Assembly (NCBI GenBank): GCA_026398545.1
Contig: JAPLSR010000396.1
Coordinates: 1-6,631, forward strand
From: Candidatus Sumerlaeota bacterium
Lineage (GTDB): Bacteria > Sumerlaeota > Sumerlaeia > MWCT01
DNA length: 6,631 bases
Reading direction: 5' to 3'
The position numbers and the translations under genes were made by a program. This document shows positions 1-5,613 of this stretch, one piece after another. A model generated the notes under the pieces. It had not been told where the DNA came from. It saw only the letters and a program-made list of their open reading frames with translations, and searched no databases. The stretch's first letter is position 1. Each line of letters opens with the position of its first letter.

Positions 1-479
1 ATATCCGCCTTAAACTCCACACTTCCCGTGGCGGGCGATTTTATCTTGATGCTGCCTGAGCGGGCATTCTCAATCACGTGGGCATTAGTGAGGATATCCG
101 ATTCGCTGATAAAAAAGCCGGTGCCGTGGGGCGGTTCATTGCCGGAATAGTAAAGCTCGCTCTTTGTGGGGTTCATCTTGGTTTCTTCCTTGTTAGTAAT
201 CCCCGTGAATTCAATCTTGACCAGGGCGTTCTGATATTTCTTTTTGAGAGAGGCAAGGTCTATCTCTCCGCCGGGAGGCGCCATCATTGCTCCTGCAATA
301 ACCGCTTGTCCAGCTTCCTCCTCGCCCACTTCCTTCGTGGCTTCGGGGCGGGCAATACGTTCCGGCTTGCCCTTTCCACCGGAAGGTTCCTTTTTCTCTA
401 CGGCAAAAGAAAGGGTTGGCAGAAGACTTAAACATAGAATAACTGCAAGAAACAATAAGAAACGCTGTTTTCCTTTCAT
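1..479 (-). CDS. Exported trypsin-like (HtrA/S1C-type) serine protease, N-terminal part, cut by the window edge
   Basis: The frame starts at ATG 479 and runs off the left edge after 159 codons. Residues 1-26 form a signal peptide: basic MKGKQR, then a hydrophobic stretch, then an Ala-ending site before VEKK. A charged low-complexity linker follows (about 27-60, rich in G, K, E, P). Residues 119-136 carry GTGFFIS and then DILTNAHVI, the histidine box of chymotrypsin-fold proteases, with His134 as the catalytic histidine. The Asp and Ser boxes would lie beyond the edge. The start is supported by GGAGGG eight bases upstream of the ATG. The upstream in-frame ATG at 497 lacks such a site. It follows korC after 39 bp in the same direction with no visible terminator, so read-through from the kor operon is likely. 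A periplasmic or envelope quality-control role is the family expectation. Whether PDZ domains follow is unknown. Confidence 0.85.
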   Translation of the reverse strand, partial: MKGKQRFLLFLAVILCLSLLPTLSFAVEKKEPSGGKGKPERIARPEATKEVGEEEAGQAVIAGAMMAPPGGEIDLASLKKKYQNALVKIEFTGITNKEETKMNPTKSELYYSGNEPPHGTGFFISESDILTNAHVIENARSGSIKIKSPATGSVEFKAD

Positions 480-518
480 CGCATTATCCCTCCGCATAAC
501 GGAAAATTCATAATGACA

Positions 519-1073
519 TTAATGTCCGTGTGTTCTCAAAATCTCCTCCCCATATTCAAATCCCTTGTCAAACGCAAGGATGTTCAGATATTCTGTCCCT
601 TTGGGGACCGTTGCCCTGATGGATTCCCTCATGGCATTGGCAGTGATTATACCGCTCACCGCCGTCAGAAATCCAAGTATGACAAGATTCAGGACAATCT
701 TGCTGCCAAGACTTTCTGCCATCCGTGTTGCCGGTATGCCATAGGATTTTTCCCTGACCTCTTCAGGCATCTGAACCAATTCCTGTTCCACAATGAGTTT
801 CCCGCCCTCCTTGAGCTCGCTTGCATATTTGTCATACGCCTCCTGCGACATGACAACGAGGACATCTAGCTCAACAACATAAGGGTAAAGTATTTTCTCG
901 TCAGAGATGATAACCTGTGCCACACAGCCTCCCCCGCGCGCCTCCGGTCCGTAACTGTGCGTCAGTGTGGCATATTTATTATCATAAATGGCAGCCGCCT
1001 TTCCAAGAATCCCTCCCGCAAGGACAACACCCTGACCGCCAAAACCCGCTATCTTGACTTCCCATTTTGCCAT
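519..1073 (-). CDS. korC: 2-oxoglutarate:ferredoxin oxidoreductase, gamma subunit
   Basis: This 184-residue protein is the gamma subunit of a 2-oxoacid:acceptor oxidoreductase. The glycine-rich GFGGQG is at residues 10-15 and the family signature YGPEARGG at 41-48. Its length is typical for a stand-alone gamma chain. In this enzyme family the gamma domain contributes to the CoA-binding side of the complex that converts 2-oxoacid + CoA + oxidised ferredoxin to acyl-CoA + CO2 + reduced ferredoxin. It is the last of four kor genes, 78 bp after korB, a longer gap than the others. Translation starts at ATG 1073 with AGGGAG nine bases upstream. The protein alone does not separate 2-oxoglutarate from branched-chain 2-oxoacid enzymes. 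The korA and korB motifs and the neighbouring sucD favour 2-oxoglutarate. Confidence 0.9.
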   Translation of the reverse strand: MAKWEVKIAGFGGQGVVLAGGILGKAAAIYDNKYATLTHSYGPEARGGGCVAQVIISDEKILYPYVVELDVLVVMSQEAYDKYASELKEGGKLIVEQELVQMPEEVREKSYGIPATRMAESLGSKIVLNLVILGFLTAVSGIITANAMRESIRATVPKGTEYLNILAFDKGFEYGEEILRTHGH

Positions 1074-1151
1074 CCTGAATTTCTCCCTTACATGATTTCT
1101 CGCACCACTAAAGCCACGCTAACATCTGCCATGGAGACCGGAGGACTCACC

Positions 1152-1991
1152 TTACTTGTAACGCTCCCGGATATGCGAATGTTGCTCATTCAAGGCGTCA
1201 AGGAATGTCGGGCGTTCAATATCGAGAAACTTTCCCACAAGGGTATATGTTCTAAATCCGAGACTGATTTCTGAGGTTGCCGGATGGTCTTTTACCACAC
1301 TATTCTCCTTGAACCACTCCATGTGTGCCAGACCGTCCCTGAATTTGTTCCTGCGTCCATACAGGGTTGGACACTGGCTGATGACCTCCACGAATGAGAA
1401 TCCCTTTTTTGCAAGCGCCTCCTGAAATGATTTTTTCATCTGCCTGACATGATAAGTTGTCCAACGCGCCACATAGACAGCACCGGCGGATTCTGCCAGC
1501 TTGGGGAGGTTGAAGGGCGTCTGGTATCCGCCATAGGGAGCTGTGGTTGTCAGGGCGCTTACGGGAGTTGTGGGACCATACTGCCCGCCGGTCATGGCGT
1601 AATTGAAATTATTCACGCAAATCACCGTAATATCCATATTTTTCTGGGCGGCGTGGATGAAATGATTGCCACCGATGGCGATAAGGTCGCCATCACCGCT
1701 GAAGACAACCACCTTCAGCTCCGGGTTGGCAAGCTTAAGCCCTGTGGCAAAGGGTATGGCGCGTCCATGGGTCGTGTGGTAGGAATCAAGATTGACATAA
1801 CCGGCAACGCGCCCCGTGCAACCGATGCCTGACACAACGCAGACCTTGTCAGGATTAAGCTCGCTTTCGTCAAGCGCTCGGATGAAACAATTCAGACTTG
1901 TGCCGATACCACAGCCCGGACACCAGATATGCGGCATGCGGTCCTGGCGTAAATATTTCTCCACCGGATTCATCATCAAGAAATCATTCAT
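1152..1991 (-). CDS. korB: 2-oxoglutarate:ferredoxin oxidoreductase, beta (TPP-binding) subunit
   Basis: This 279-residue beta subunit holds thiamine diphosphate and a [4Fe-4S] cluster. CPGCG at residues 24-28 gives two cluster cysteines (C24, C27). C58 (in GIGCTGR) and C207 (in SQCPTLYGRRN) are placed like the other two ligands of 2-oxoacid:ferredoxin oxidoreductases. HTTHGRAIPFATG (72-84) is the conserved segment of the OorB/KorB group. GDGD (99-102) followed by NNFNYAMTGGQ (127-137) is the Mg-TPP binding motif. Every expected catalytic element is present and the length is normal for a separate beta chain. The gene overlaps the korA stop codon by ATGA (1988-1991), which points to translational coupling. 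GAGG seven bases before the ATG, inside korA, is the likely ribosome binding site. Substrate assignment to 2-oxoglutarate rests on motif resemblance and context, not on a unique residue. Confidence 0.93.
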   Translation of the reverse strand: MNDFLMMNPVEKYLRQDRMPHIWCPGCGIGTSLNCFIRALDESELNPDKVCVVSGIGCTGRVAGYVNLDSYHTTHGRAIPFATGLKLANPELKVVVFSGDGDLIAIGGNHFIHAAQKNMDITVICVNNFNYAMTGGQYGPTTPVSALTTTAPYGGYQTPFNLPKLAESAGAVYVARWTTYHVRQMKKSFQEALAKKGFSFVEVISQCPTLYGRRNKFRDGLAHMEWFKENSVVKDHPATSEISLGFRTYTLVGKFLDIERPTFLDALNEQHSHIRERYK

Positions 1992-3145
1992 CTCATAGCC
2001 TCACGTATTGCAGAAAGTATCTGTTCAGGCTCATGAACGGTTCCACCCGCATGAGGGACGTTCGAAACCCTCGCCTTTCCTGCGGCGCATCTTTCAACCT
2101 CAAGGCTAACCTGCCCATAATTCATTTCAGCGACCACAAATGCCTTTGTCCTACCTGCGAGGCCCCGGATAACCTCCTCCGGGAAGGGCCACACAACAAT
2201 CAGGCGCAGAACCCCCGCATTGATTCCCTCAGCCCTCGCCATATCCACGGCGCGAGTGACGATGCGCGACGTGATACCATAAGAAACCACCACCACCTCT
2301 GCATTCTCAGGGATATCCCGCTGAACTATCCGGATTTTCTTCTCATTGAACCTTATTTTGTTGATAAGGCGCGGGATAAGTTCCGCCTGGCATTCCGGCG
2401 TGATTTCCGGGTATCCCTTTTCATCATGCGTGAGTCCCGTAATATGGACATGATAACCGTCACCCGCCTTCACCATGTCCGGCACAAGGTCGGGACCCGG
2501 TCGAAAGAGCTCAAAGGTTTCGGGGGGTTGAGTTGTGTATCGGCGTGGGAAGATATCTATCTCTTCTGCGGGCGGAATAACCACCCGTTCGGACATGTGC
2601 GCCACGCATTCATCCATCATGAACATGACCGGCACGCGAAATTGCTCTGAGAAATTGAATGCCTGGATGATGAGGTTGTAGCATTCCTGCGGGCTATCCG
2701 GTGAAAGGGCAATAATGGCATAATCGCCATGGGAACCCCAGCGTGCCTGCATCATGTCCGCCTGTCCGGGCAATGTTGGCAGTCCCGTGGAAGGTCCCCC
2801 GCGCTGGACATTCACAAAAACACAAGGCGTCTCGGTCATTGCGGCAAACCCGATGTTTTCCATCATGAGGGAGAAGCCCGGTCCGGATGTGACGGTCATG
2901 GCTTTGGAACCAGCCCAGACGGCTCCGGCAATAGCGATGGATGAGGAGAGTTCATCCTCCATCTGGATGAAGGCGCCGCCCACAAAGGGAAACCTCAAGG
3001 CAATGCGCTCAATAATGCCTGTCGATGGGGTTATGGGATAACCGGCAACAAAGCGGCAGCCGGCTGTAATTGCCCCCTCGCACACGGCATCATTACCCTT
3101 GAAAAAATGGGTGCCGGTCAGGACGTAATCTTGCTCAGGCTTCAT
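1988..3145 (-). CDS. korA: 2-oxoglutarate:ferredoxin oxidoreductase, alpha subunit
   Basis: This 385-residue alpha subunit has the pyrimidine-binding domain first (about 12-190) and the transketolase C-like domain II later (about 270-385). Conserved elements are GYPITPSTG (35-43), TSGPGFSLM (86-94), QRGGPSTGLPT (114-124), HITGLTHDEKGYP (234-246), the WPFP turn (319-322) and EMNYGQ (340-345). YPITPS and the SGPGFSLM segment are characteristic of bacterial KorA/OorA. Unlike three-domain SreA/PorA fusions, it carries no gamma domain, which is encoded separately by korC. It sits 18 bp after korD and overlaps korB by 4 bp. ATG 3145 is preceded by a GGGA-type site about nine bases away. It pairs with KorB to form the catalytic core making succinyl-CoA from 2-oxoglutarate, or the reverse in a reductive TCA cycle. 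Direction cannot be read from sequence. Confidence 0.93.
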   Translation of the reverse strand: MKPEQDYVLTGTHFFKGNDAVCEGAITAGCRFVAGYPITPSTGIIERIALRFPFVGGAFIQMEDELSSSIAIAGAVWAGSKAMTVTSGPGFSLMMENIGFAAMTETPCVFVNVQRGGPSTGLPTLPGQADMMQARWGSHGDYAIIALSPDSPQECYNLIIQAFNFSEQFRVPVMFMMDECVAHMSERVVIPPAEEIDIFPRRYTTQPPETFELFRPGPDLVPDMVKAGDGYHVHITGLTHDEKGYPEITPECQAELIPRLINKIRFNEKKIRIVQRDIPENAEVVVVSYGITSRIVTRAVDMARAEGINAGVLRLIVVWPFPEEVIRGLAGRTKAFVVAEMNYGQVSLEVERCAAGKARVSNVPHAGGTVHEPEQILSAIREAMR

Positions 3146-3163
3146 TGTTTTATTCCCGGGACA

Positions 3164-3421
3164 TCATTTGGACTTCTTGCCACGAACGGCAAATATGGCG
3201 AAATCGGGACAATAAAGGCTGCACAGATTGCAACCCGTGCAATCTTCCGGTTTGACTGCAATCGGGGTGTGAAAACCTTTTGAGTTGAAATCCTCTGAAA
3301 ATGCCAGCACGCCGGAGGGGCAAAATTTAATGCAGATGCCGCACCCCTTGCACCGCTCCCTTGTTATATAAAGCTCACCTCTGGACTTTTGTAAGACCTT
3401 TTTTTTCGTTTCGTTCTTCAT
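3164..3421 (-). CDS. korD: 2-oxoglutarate:ferredoxin oxidoreductase, delta subunit (2x[4Fe-4S] ferredoxin)
   Basis: This 85-residue ferredoxin-like electron-transfer subunit has two perfect CxxCxxCxxxCP motifs: C24-C27-C30-C34 and C61-C64-C67-C71. They give a classic bacterial two-[4Fe-4S] fold with a basic N-terminal tail and a basic C-terminal end (GKKSK). It would pass electrons from the KorAB cluster to soluble ferredoxin. I chose ATG 3421 because AAAGG lies nine bases upstream. The frame stays open to ATG 3430 and TTG 3445, but AAAGG abuts ATG 3430, and TTG 3445 sits at about the start point predicted from a promoter-like pair at 3450-3479. It leads the korDABC array, with korA following 18 bp later. 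Four-subunit kor operons with the ferredoxin gene first are a known arrangement. Confidence 0.92.
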   Translation of the reverse strand: MKNETKKKVLQKSRGELYITRERCKGCGICIKFCPSGVLAFSEDFNSKGFHTPIAVKPEDCTGCNLCSLYCPDFAIFAVRGKKSK

Positions 3422-3449
3422 GAAAATCATCCTTTGAACAATCAAAAAA

Positions 3450-3479
3450 AATCTATCATGAAAATGAGCGGAAGGTCAA
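3450..3479 (-). promoter_or_regulatory. Candidate promoter of korDABC
   Basis: On the minus strand TTGACC (3479-3474, five of six matches to the -35 consensus) is followed after 18 bp by TAGATT (3455-3450, four of six matches to the -10 consensus). Transcription would begin near 3443, giving a leader of about 20 bases that contains the AAAGG site of korD. The spacer holds TCATTTTCATGA (3467-3456), an interrupted dyad TCAT-4-ATGA. The call is by eye only. The -10 box is mediocre. Confidence 0.35.
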
Positions 3480-3487
3480 ATACGATA

Positions 3488-4099
3488 TTACCCTGAAAGG
3501 TCGGCAAAGGAATCCCGTATCATGTCCTCCATCCTCTTCCAGACAGATTTGACGTCGTGTGTCATGATTAAAAGATTATGGGGATTACCATGGATATCCT
3601 TCACATGGTCCTTCAGCACCGCCTCGGTCTCAAATCCAATAGATTTCAGAATCTGGACAATGGCGACATGTTCCTCCACCGTCTCCGCCATAACCTTTTC
3701 CAACTTCAGTGAAAGGGCGAGAAAAAAGAGCTCCTTGCTGAGGAGAAAACCCAGTCCAAGCCGCCGGAAATCACTGCTGACAACAAGGCGGAATTCTCCC
3801 ACATGCCGCGACCACCCATGAGTGTGCATAAGCAGGGGGGCATCGGCGACAATGCGCTCCCCTGAGAGAGCGAGCAGGGGAATAGCCCTGTTGTAATCCA
3901 GATTTTTCGCCCAGCGATGAATCACCTGAGGGTCGGTCATATCCTCCTTCAGAAAGAGCCTGTCTTTCTCAGGCAGACTCCTGAAAAATTCCAGAAGCGC
4001 TCCTTCATCGACGGGCGTCATCAACCGCAGGGTCACCTTCTGCCCGTCGCGCAGAGTGACCTCTTTAGGATACATCTTAAGAACATCTTTCGTTTCCAT
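3488..4099 (-). CDS. GNAT-family N-acetyltransferase, possibly a protein acyltransferase
   Basis: This 203-residue protein has a single GNAT fold. It opens with MYPKEVTLRDGQKVTLRLM, then a helix region with EFFRSLPEKDRLFL, a beta-strand core around HVGEFRLVVSSDFR, and the acetyl-CoA pyrophosphate loop RRLGLG (residues 112-117, R/QxxGxG type). The C-terminal motif is ILKSIGFETEAVLKDHVKD, then PHNLLIM. I recognise the general type as a family seen beside acyl-CoA enzyme genes in anaerobes. It resembles the catalytic domain of bacterial Pat-type lysine acetyltransferases, but the substrate is unknown. ATG 4099 is preferred, with AAGG nine bases upstream. A GTG at 4108 is in frame but touches that site. 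It lies 66 bp before korD and 261 bp after sucD, between two enzymes that make or use succinyl-CoA. Regulation of one of them by lysine acylation is an inference from position. Confidence 0.8.
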   Translation of the reverse strand: METKDVLKMYPKEVTLRDGQKVTLRLMTPVDEGALLEFFRSLPEKDRLFLKEDMTDPQVIHRWAKNLDYNRAIPLLALSGERIVADAPLLMHTHGWSRHVGEFRLVVSSDFRRLGLGFLLSKELFFLALSLKLEKVMAETVEEHVAIVQILKSIGFETEAVLKDHVKDIHGNPHNLLIMTHDVKSVWKRMEDMIRDSFADLSG

Positions 4100-4122
4100 T
4101 TTTATCACCCTTAAGAATCCAC

Positions 4123-4147
4123 AGATTACGCAGATTATCGCAGAGAA
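4123..4147 (+). repeat. Left terminal inverted repeat of the GxxExxY remnant
   Basis: The plus strand reads AGATTACGC, then a mostly matching AGATTATCGCAGAGAA. It pairs with the right copy at 4332-4356 at about 20 of 25 positions. The mismatches sit in the middle and near the inner end. Confidence 0.65.
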
Positions 4148-4299
4148 TTATAGACAAACCGTTTAAACTGAATTTCCGGTGCGCCAAAATTAATCAATAA
4201 ACCACGAGTAATTCCTGTAGCCTTTAAATAATTGATAATCTGACTTTCCTCATTTCGGATAATATTATCAAGCGCTTTTAACTCAACAATAATATCTCC
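4135..4299 (-). pseudogene. GxxExxY protein (PD-(D/E)XK nuclease-like) C-terminal fragment
   Basis: An open frame of 54 codons ending in TAA at 4137-4135 reads GDIIVELKALDN and, further on, NYLKATGI and GLLINFGAPEIQFKRFVY. These are the hallmarks of the C-terminal half of the GxxExxY family (PF13366). The E-x-K of IVELKA is the remaining part of the PD-(D/E)XK-like site. The N-terminal half is missing, including the family-naming GxxExxY motif and the first acidic residue. Full-length members have roughly 120-130 residues. The frame continues upstream without a stop to about 4356, but that part does not resemble the family and has no ATG, GTG or TTG start. The gene therefore looks like an internal-deletion derivative rather than a working protein. 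The function of intact members is not well established. Confidence 0.75.
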
Positions 4300-4331
4300 A
4301 TAACATACAAAAACAGCGCAATAAGTGCAAT

Positions 4332-4356
4332 TTATCTGCGTCCATCGGCGTAATCT
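4332..4356 (-). repeat. Right terminal inverted repeat of the GxxExxY remnant
   Basis: Read on the minus strand from 4356, it begins AGATTACGC and continues CGATGGACGCAGATAA, matching the left copy at 4123-4147. It lies just outside the sucD stop codon (4361-4363). Confidence 0.65.
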
Positions 4357-4360
4357 TTGA

Positions 4361-5227
4361 TTAAAGTCTCTTTTTCAAAAGCGTCGGTATCTCCTCCGGC
4401 ATGGAAGCCACAGGCACACCAGCTTCTTTGAAGTCTTTGATTTTTGCCTCAGCGGTGCCGGAACTGCCTGAAATGATGGCACCCGCATGACCCATGCGTT
4501 TCCCCGGCGGGGCAGTCCGCCCGGCAATAAACGCCACCACCGGCTTTGTAAAATTATCACGAATAAAATGCGCCGTCTCCTCTTCCTCCGACCCTCCAAT
4601 CTCGCCTATCAGTGCAACAGCCCGTGTCTCCTCATCCTCCTGAAAGAGTTTCAGGAGGTCAATGAAGCCGCTCCCGATAATGGGGTCGCCGCCGATACCA
4701 ATGCAGGTGGATTGTCCAAGCCCCGCCTTTGTGAGCTGATATACAACCTCATAAGTAAGCGTGCCGCTACGTGAGATAACGCCAATGGGTCCCCTTTTGT
4801 GAATTGCGCCGGGCATGATGCCGACTTTGCACCGCTCCGGCGAGATGATGCCCGGACAGTTCGGGCCAATCAGGCGCGTTTTTCTCCCTTGTAAACGATT
4901 ACATATCCTCACCATGTCTAAGACAGGTATTCCTTCCGTGATGCAGACCACAATGTCAAGTTCCGCATCAATCGCCTCCATCAGCGCATCGGCGGCAAAC
5001 CGAGCCGGCACAAAAACTGCCGAGACATTGGCGCCTGTTTTTTCCCTCGCCTCATTAACGGTGTTGAAAACGGGGATGTCCCCAACAGTCTCCCCTCCCC
5101 TGCCGGGAACCACGCCCCCGACGACCTTTGTGCCGTAATCCTGCATTGCGCGGGCGTGAAAAGAGCCATCCCGTCCCGTGATTCCCTGCACCAGCACACG
5201 CGTCGTTTCATCAACAAGAATACTCAT
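4361..5227 (-). CDS. sucD: Succinyl-CoA synthetase (ligase), alpha subunit
   Basis: This 288-residue, complete protein is the usual length for SucD. The CoA-binding Rossmann domain starts with VLVQGITGRDGSFH (11-24) and VVPGRGG (39-45). GPNCPGI (121-127) and SRSGTLTYE (152-160) follow. GHAGAIISG (246-254) contains His247, the residue phosphorylated during catalysis. The enzyme interconverts succinyl-CoA + NDP + phosphate with succinate + CoA + NTP, and the alpha chain provides the CoA site and the phosphohistidine. ATG 5227 fits the family N-terminus (MSILVDE), with a GAAGAGA-like site about seven bases upstream. The frame also runs back to TTG 5254, with no conserved sequence there. The beta subunit gene sucC, normally directly upstream, is absent, and nothing in 5228-5613 resembles its 3' end. 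Downstream genes suggest joint work with the 2-oxoglutarate oxidoreductase. Confidence 0.94.
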   Translation of the reverse strand: MSILVDETTRVLVQGITGRDGSFHARAMQDYGTKVVGGVVPGRGGETVGDIPVFNTVNEAREKTGANVSAVFVPARFAADALMEAIDAELDIVVCITEGIPVLDMVRICNRLQGRKTRLIGPNCPGIISPERCKVGIMPGAIHKRGPIGVISRSGTLTYEVVYQLTKAGLGQSTCIGIGGDPIIGSGFIDLLKLFQEDEETRAVALIGEIGGSEEEETAHFIRDNFTKPVVAFIAGRTAPPGKRMGHAGAIISGSSGTAEAKIKDFKEAGVPVASMPEEIPTLLKKRL

Positions 5228-5272
5228 CCAAGTCTCTTCGTTACAAGATATCAATCGGATATTTCAGAATAT

Positions 5273-5288
5273 TCATGAAATTTCATGA
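5273..5288. promoter_or_regulatory. Perfect 16-bp palindrome upstream of sucD (candidate operator)
   Basis: TCATGAAATTTCATGA equals its own reverse complement. It lies 45 bp upstream of the sucD ATG. The same stretch can be read as two TTCATGA copies one helical turn apart on the plus strand (5272-5278, 5282-5288). A further short palindrome, GAATATTC (5267-5274), adjoins it. There is no T-tract, so it is not a terminator. Its place next to a TTGACA box suggests a protein binding site. The cognate regulator is unknown. Confidence 0.4.
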
Positions 5289-5294
5289 GACTTT

Positions 5295-5323
5295 TTGATG
5301 CTTTCCCATCCGCCCCCTGTCAA
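5295..5323 (-). promoter_or_regulatory. Weak candidate promoter of sucD
   Basis: The minus strand has a perfect TTGACA (5323-5318), and 17 bp further CATCAA (5300-5295), which matches the -10 consensus at only three of six positions. A start near 5288 would place the 16-bp palindrome at the first transcribed bases, a common repressor arrangement. The poor -10 keeps confidence low. An activator-dependent promoter is possible. Confidence 0.25.
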
Positions 5324-5384
5324 TAAAAATCCATGACACATTTTACCAGGTTGCCACCAGTTTATGCATCGCCAAAAGGCACCT

Positions 5385-5540
5385 TCAACTTTTTGTCCGG
5401 GATGATTTTGGCATGGCAGAAAAAAGGGCGCGAAGGGCGTTGTTGACTGATTCAGGCGTCTTGAACACTTTCACAAGATCCGGTTCGAGCATGACGATGA
5501 GGCGGTCTCTGGAGATACGACCTGGAATAATCAAATTCAT
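5385..5540 (-). CDS. Small protein of unknown function (51 residues)
   Basis: The frame from ATG 5540 to TGA 5387-5385 encodes MNLIIPGRIS, then VMLEPDLVKVFKTPE, then SVNNALRALFSAMP. The central part, a short strand followed by 'xLEPDLVKVFKTPESVNNALRAL', reads like an amphipathic helix pair. It recalls short uncharacterised proteins with a V(F/L)xxxxxVNxALR pattern found near toxin-antitoxin genes. I recognise the pattern only loosely and assign no function. The codon mix resembles the host genes rather than random DNA. There is no strong ribosome site just before the ATG. A GTG at 5558 gives a frame six codons longer, preceded by GGCGAA. It lies between the hicA-side repeat and sucD, in the same direction, ending 157 bp before sucD. 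Confidence 0.5.
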   Translation of the reverse strand: MNLIIPGRISRDRLIVMLEPDLVKVFKTPESVNNALRALFSAMPKSSRTKS

Positions 5541-5561
5541 ATTCTGATTGCATATCACTTC

Positions 5562-5604
5562 GCCATGCCGCCAACATTAATTCACGCTATTCAGCGGTCT
5601 GACC
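5562..5604. repeat. Direct repeat, copy A (downstream of hicA)
   Basis: A 43-bp segment matches 6291-6333 in the same orientation at 33 of 43 positions. The identical blocks are GCCATGCCGC and CATTAATTCA, followed by ATTCAG and a final GACC. Copy A starts at the 3' side of hicA, ten bases beyond its stop. The two copies bracket the hicBA module. Confidence 0.65.
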
Positions 5605-5606
5605 CC
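5596..5606 (-). repeat. GGGGTCAGACC motif
   Basis: The minus strand reads GGGGTCAGACC just after hicA, followed by a small hairpin CGCT-GAAT-AGCG (5595-5584). GGGGTCAG(A/G)CC is, from memory, a recurrent word in REP/RAYT-type and other short dispersed repeats of many environmental bacteria. A single copy here cannot prove that. Confidence 0.3.
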
Positions 5607-5613
5607 GACAGTC

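Larger units (their letters stand above)
4123..4356. mobile_element. 234-bp GxxExxY-type element remnant with imperfect terminal inverted repeats
   Basis: The segment between the sucD stop and the GNAT gene is AT-richer than its flanks and is bounded by matching ends. Reading inward, 4123-4147 on the plus strand and 4356-4332 on the minus strand both begin AGATTACGC and agree at about 20 of 25 positions. Inside is the tail of a GxxExxY gene in minus orientation (4135-4299), and the stop codon of that frame lies within the left repeat. One boundary is five bases from the sucD stop and the other is 24 bases from the GNAT start codon. I saw no clear target-site duplication. The AGATTACGC...CGCAGA end sequence is, from memory, typical of DNA bordering GxxExxY genes. 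An internally deleted, non-autonomous copy is the simplest reading. Confidence 0.6.

Noticed and set aside
1088..1132. A 14-codon frame (MADVSVALVVREIM) on the minus strand in the korB-korC gap
   Set aside because: The ribosome site is weak and too far (about 13 bases), and the length is easily reached by chance. Kept only as a remark because the gap is the longest inside the kor array.
1898..2650. A 250-codon open frame on the plus strand
   Set aside because: It lies antisense to korA and the start of korB, has no family resemblance (Cys/His/Arg-rich shadow composition), and both minus-strand genes are certain.
5371..5380. GCC-4-GGC hairpin just after the 51-residue ORF as a terminator
   Set aside because: The stem is only three to four pairs and no T-run follows.
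5228..5384. A relic of sucC directly upstream of sucD
   Set aside because: Reading this stretch on the minus strand gave no run resembling the C-terminal end of SucC. Stops occur in all frames.
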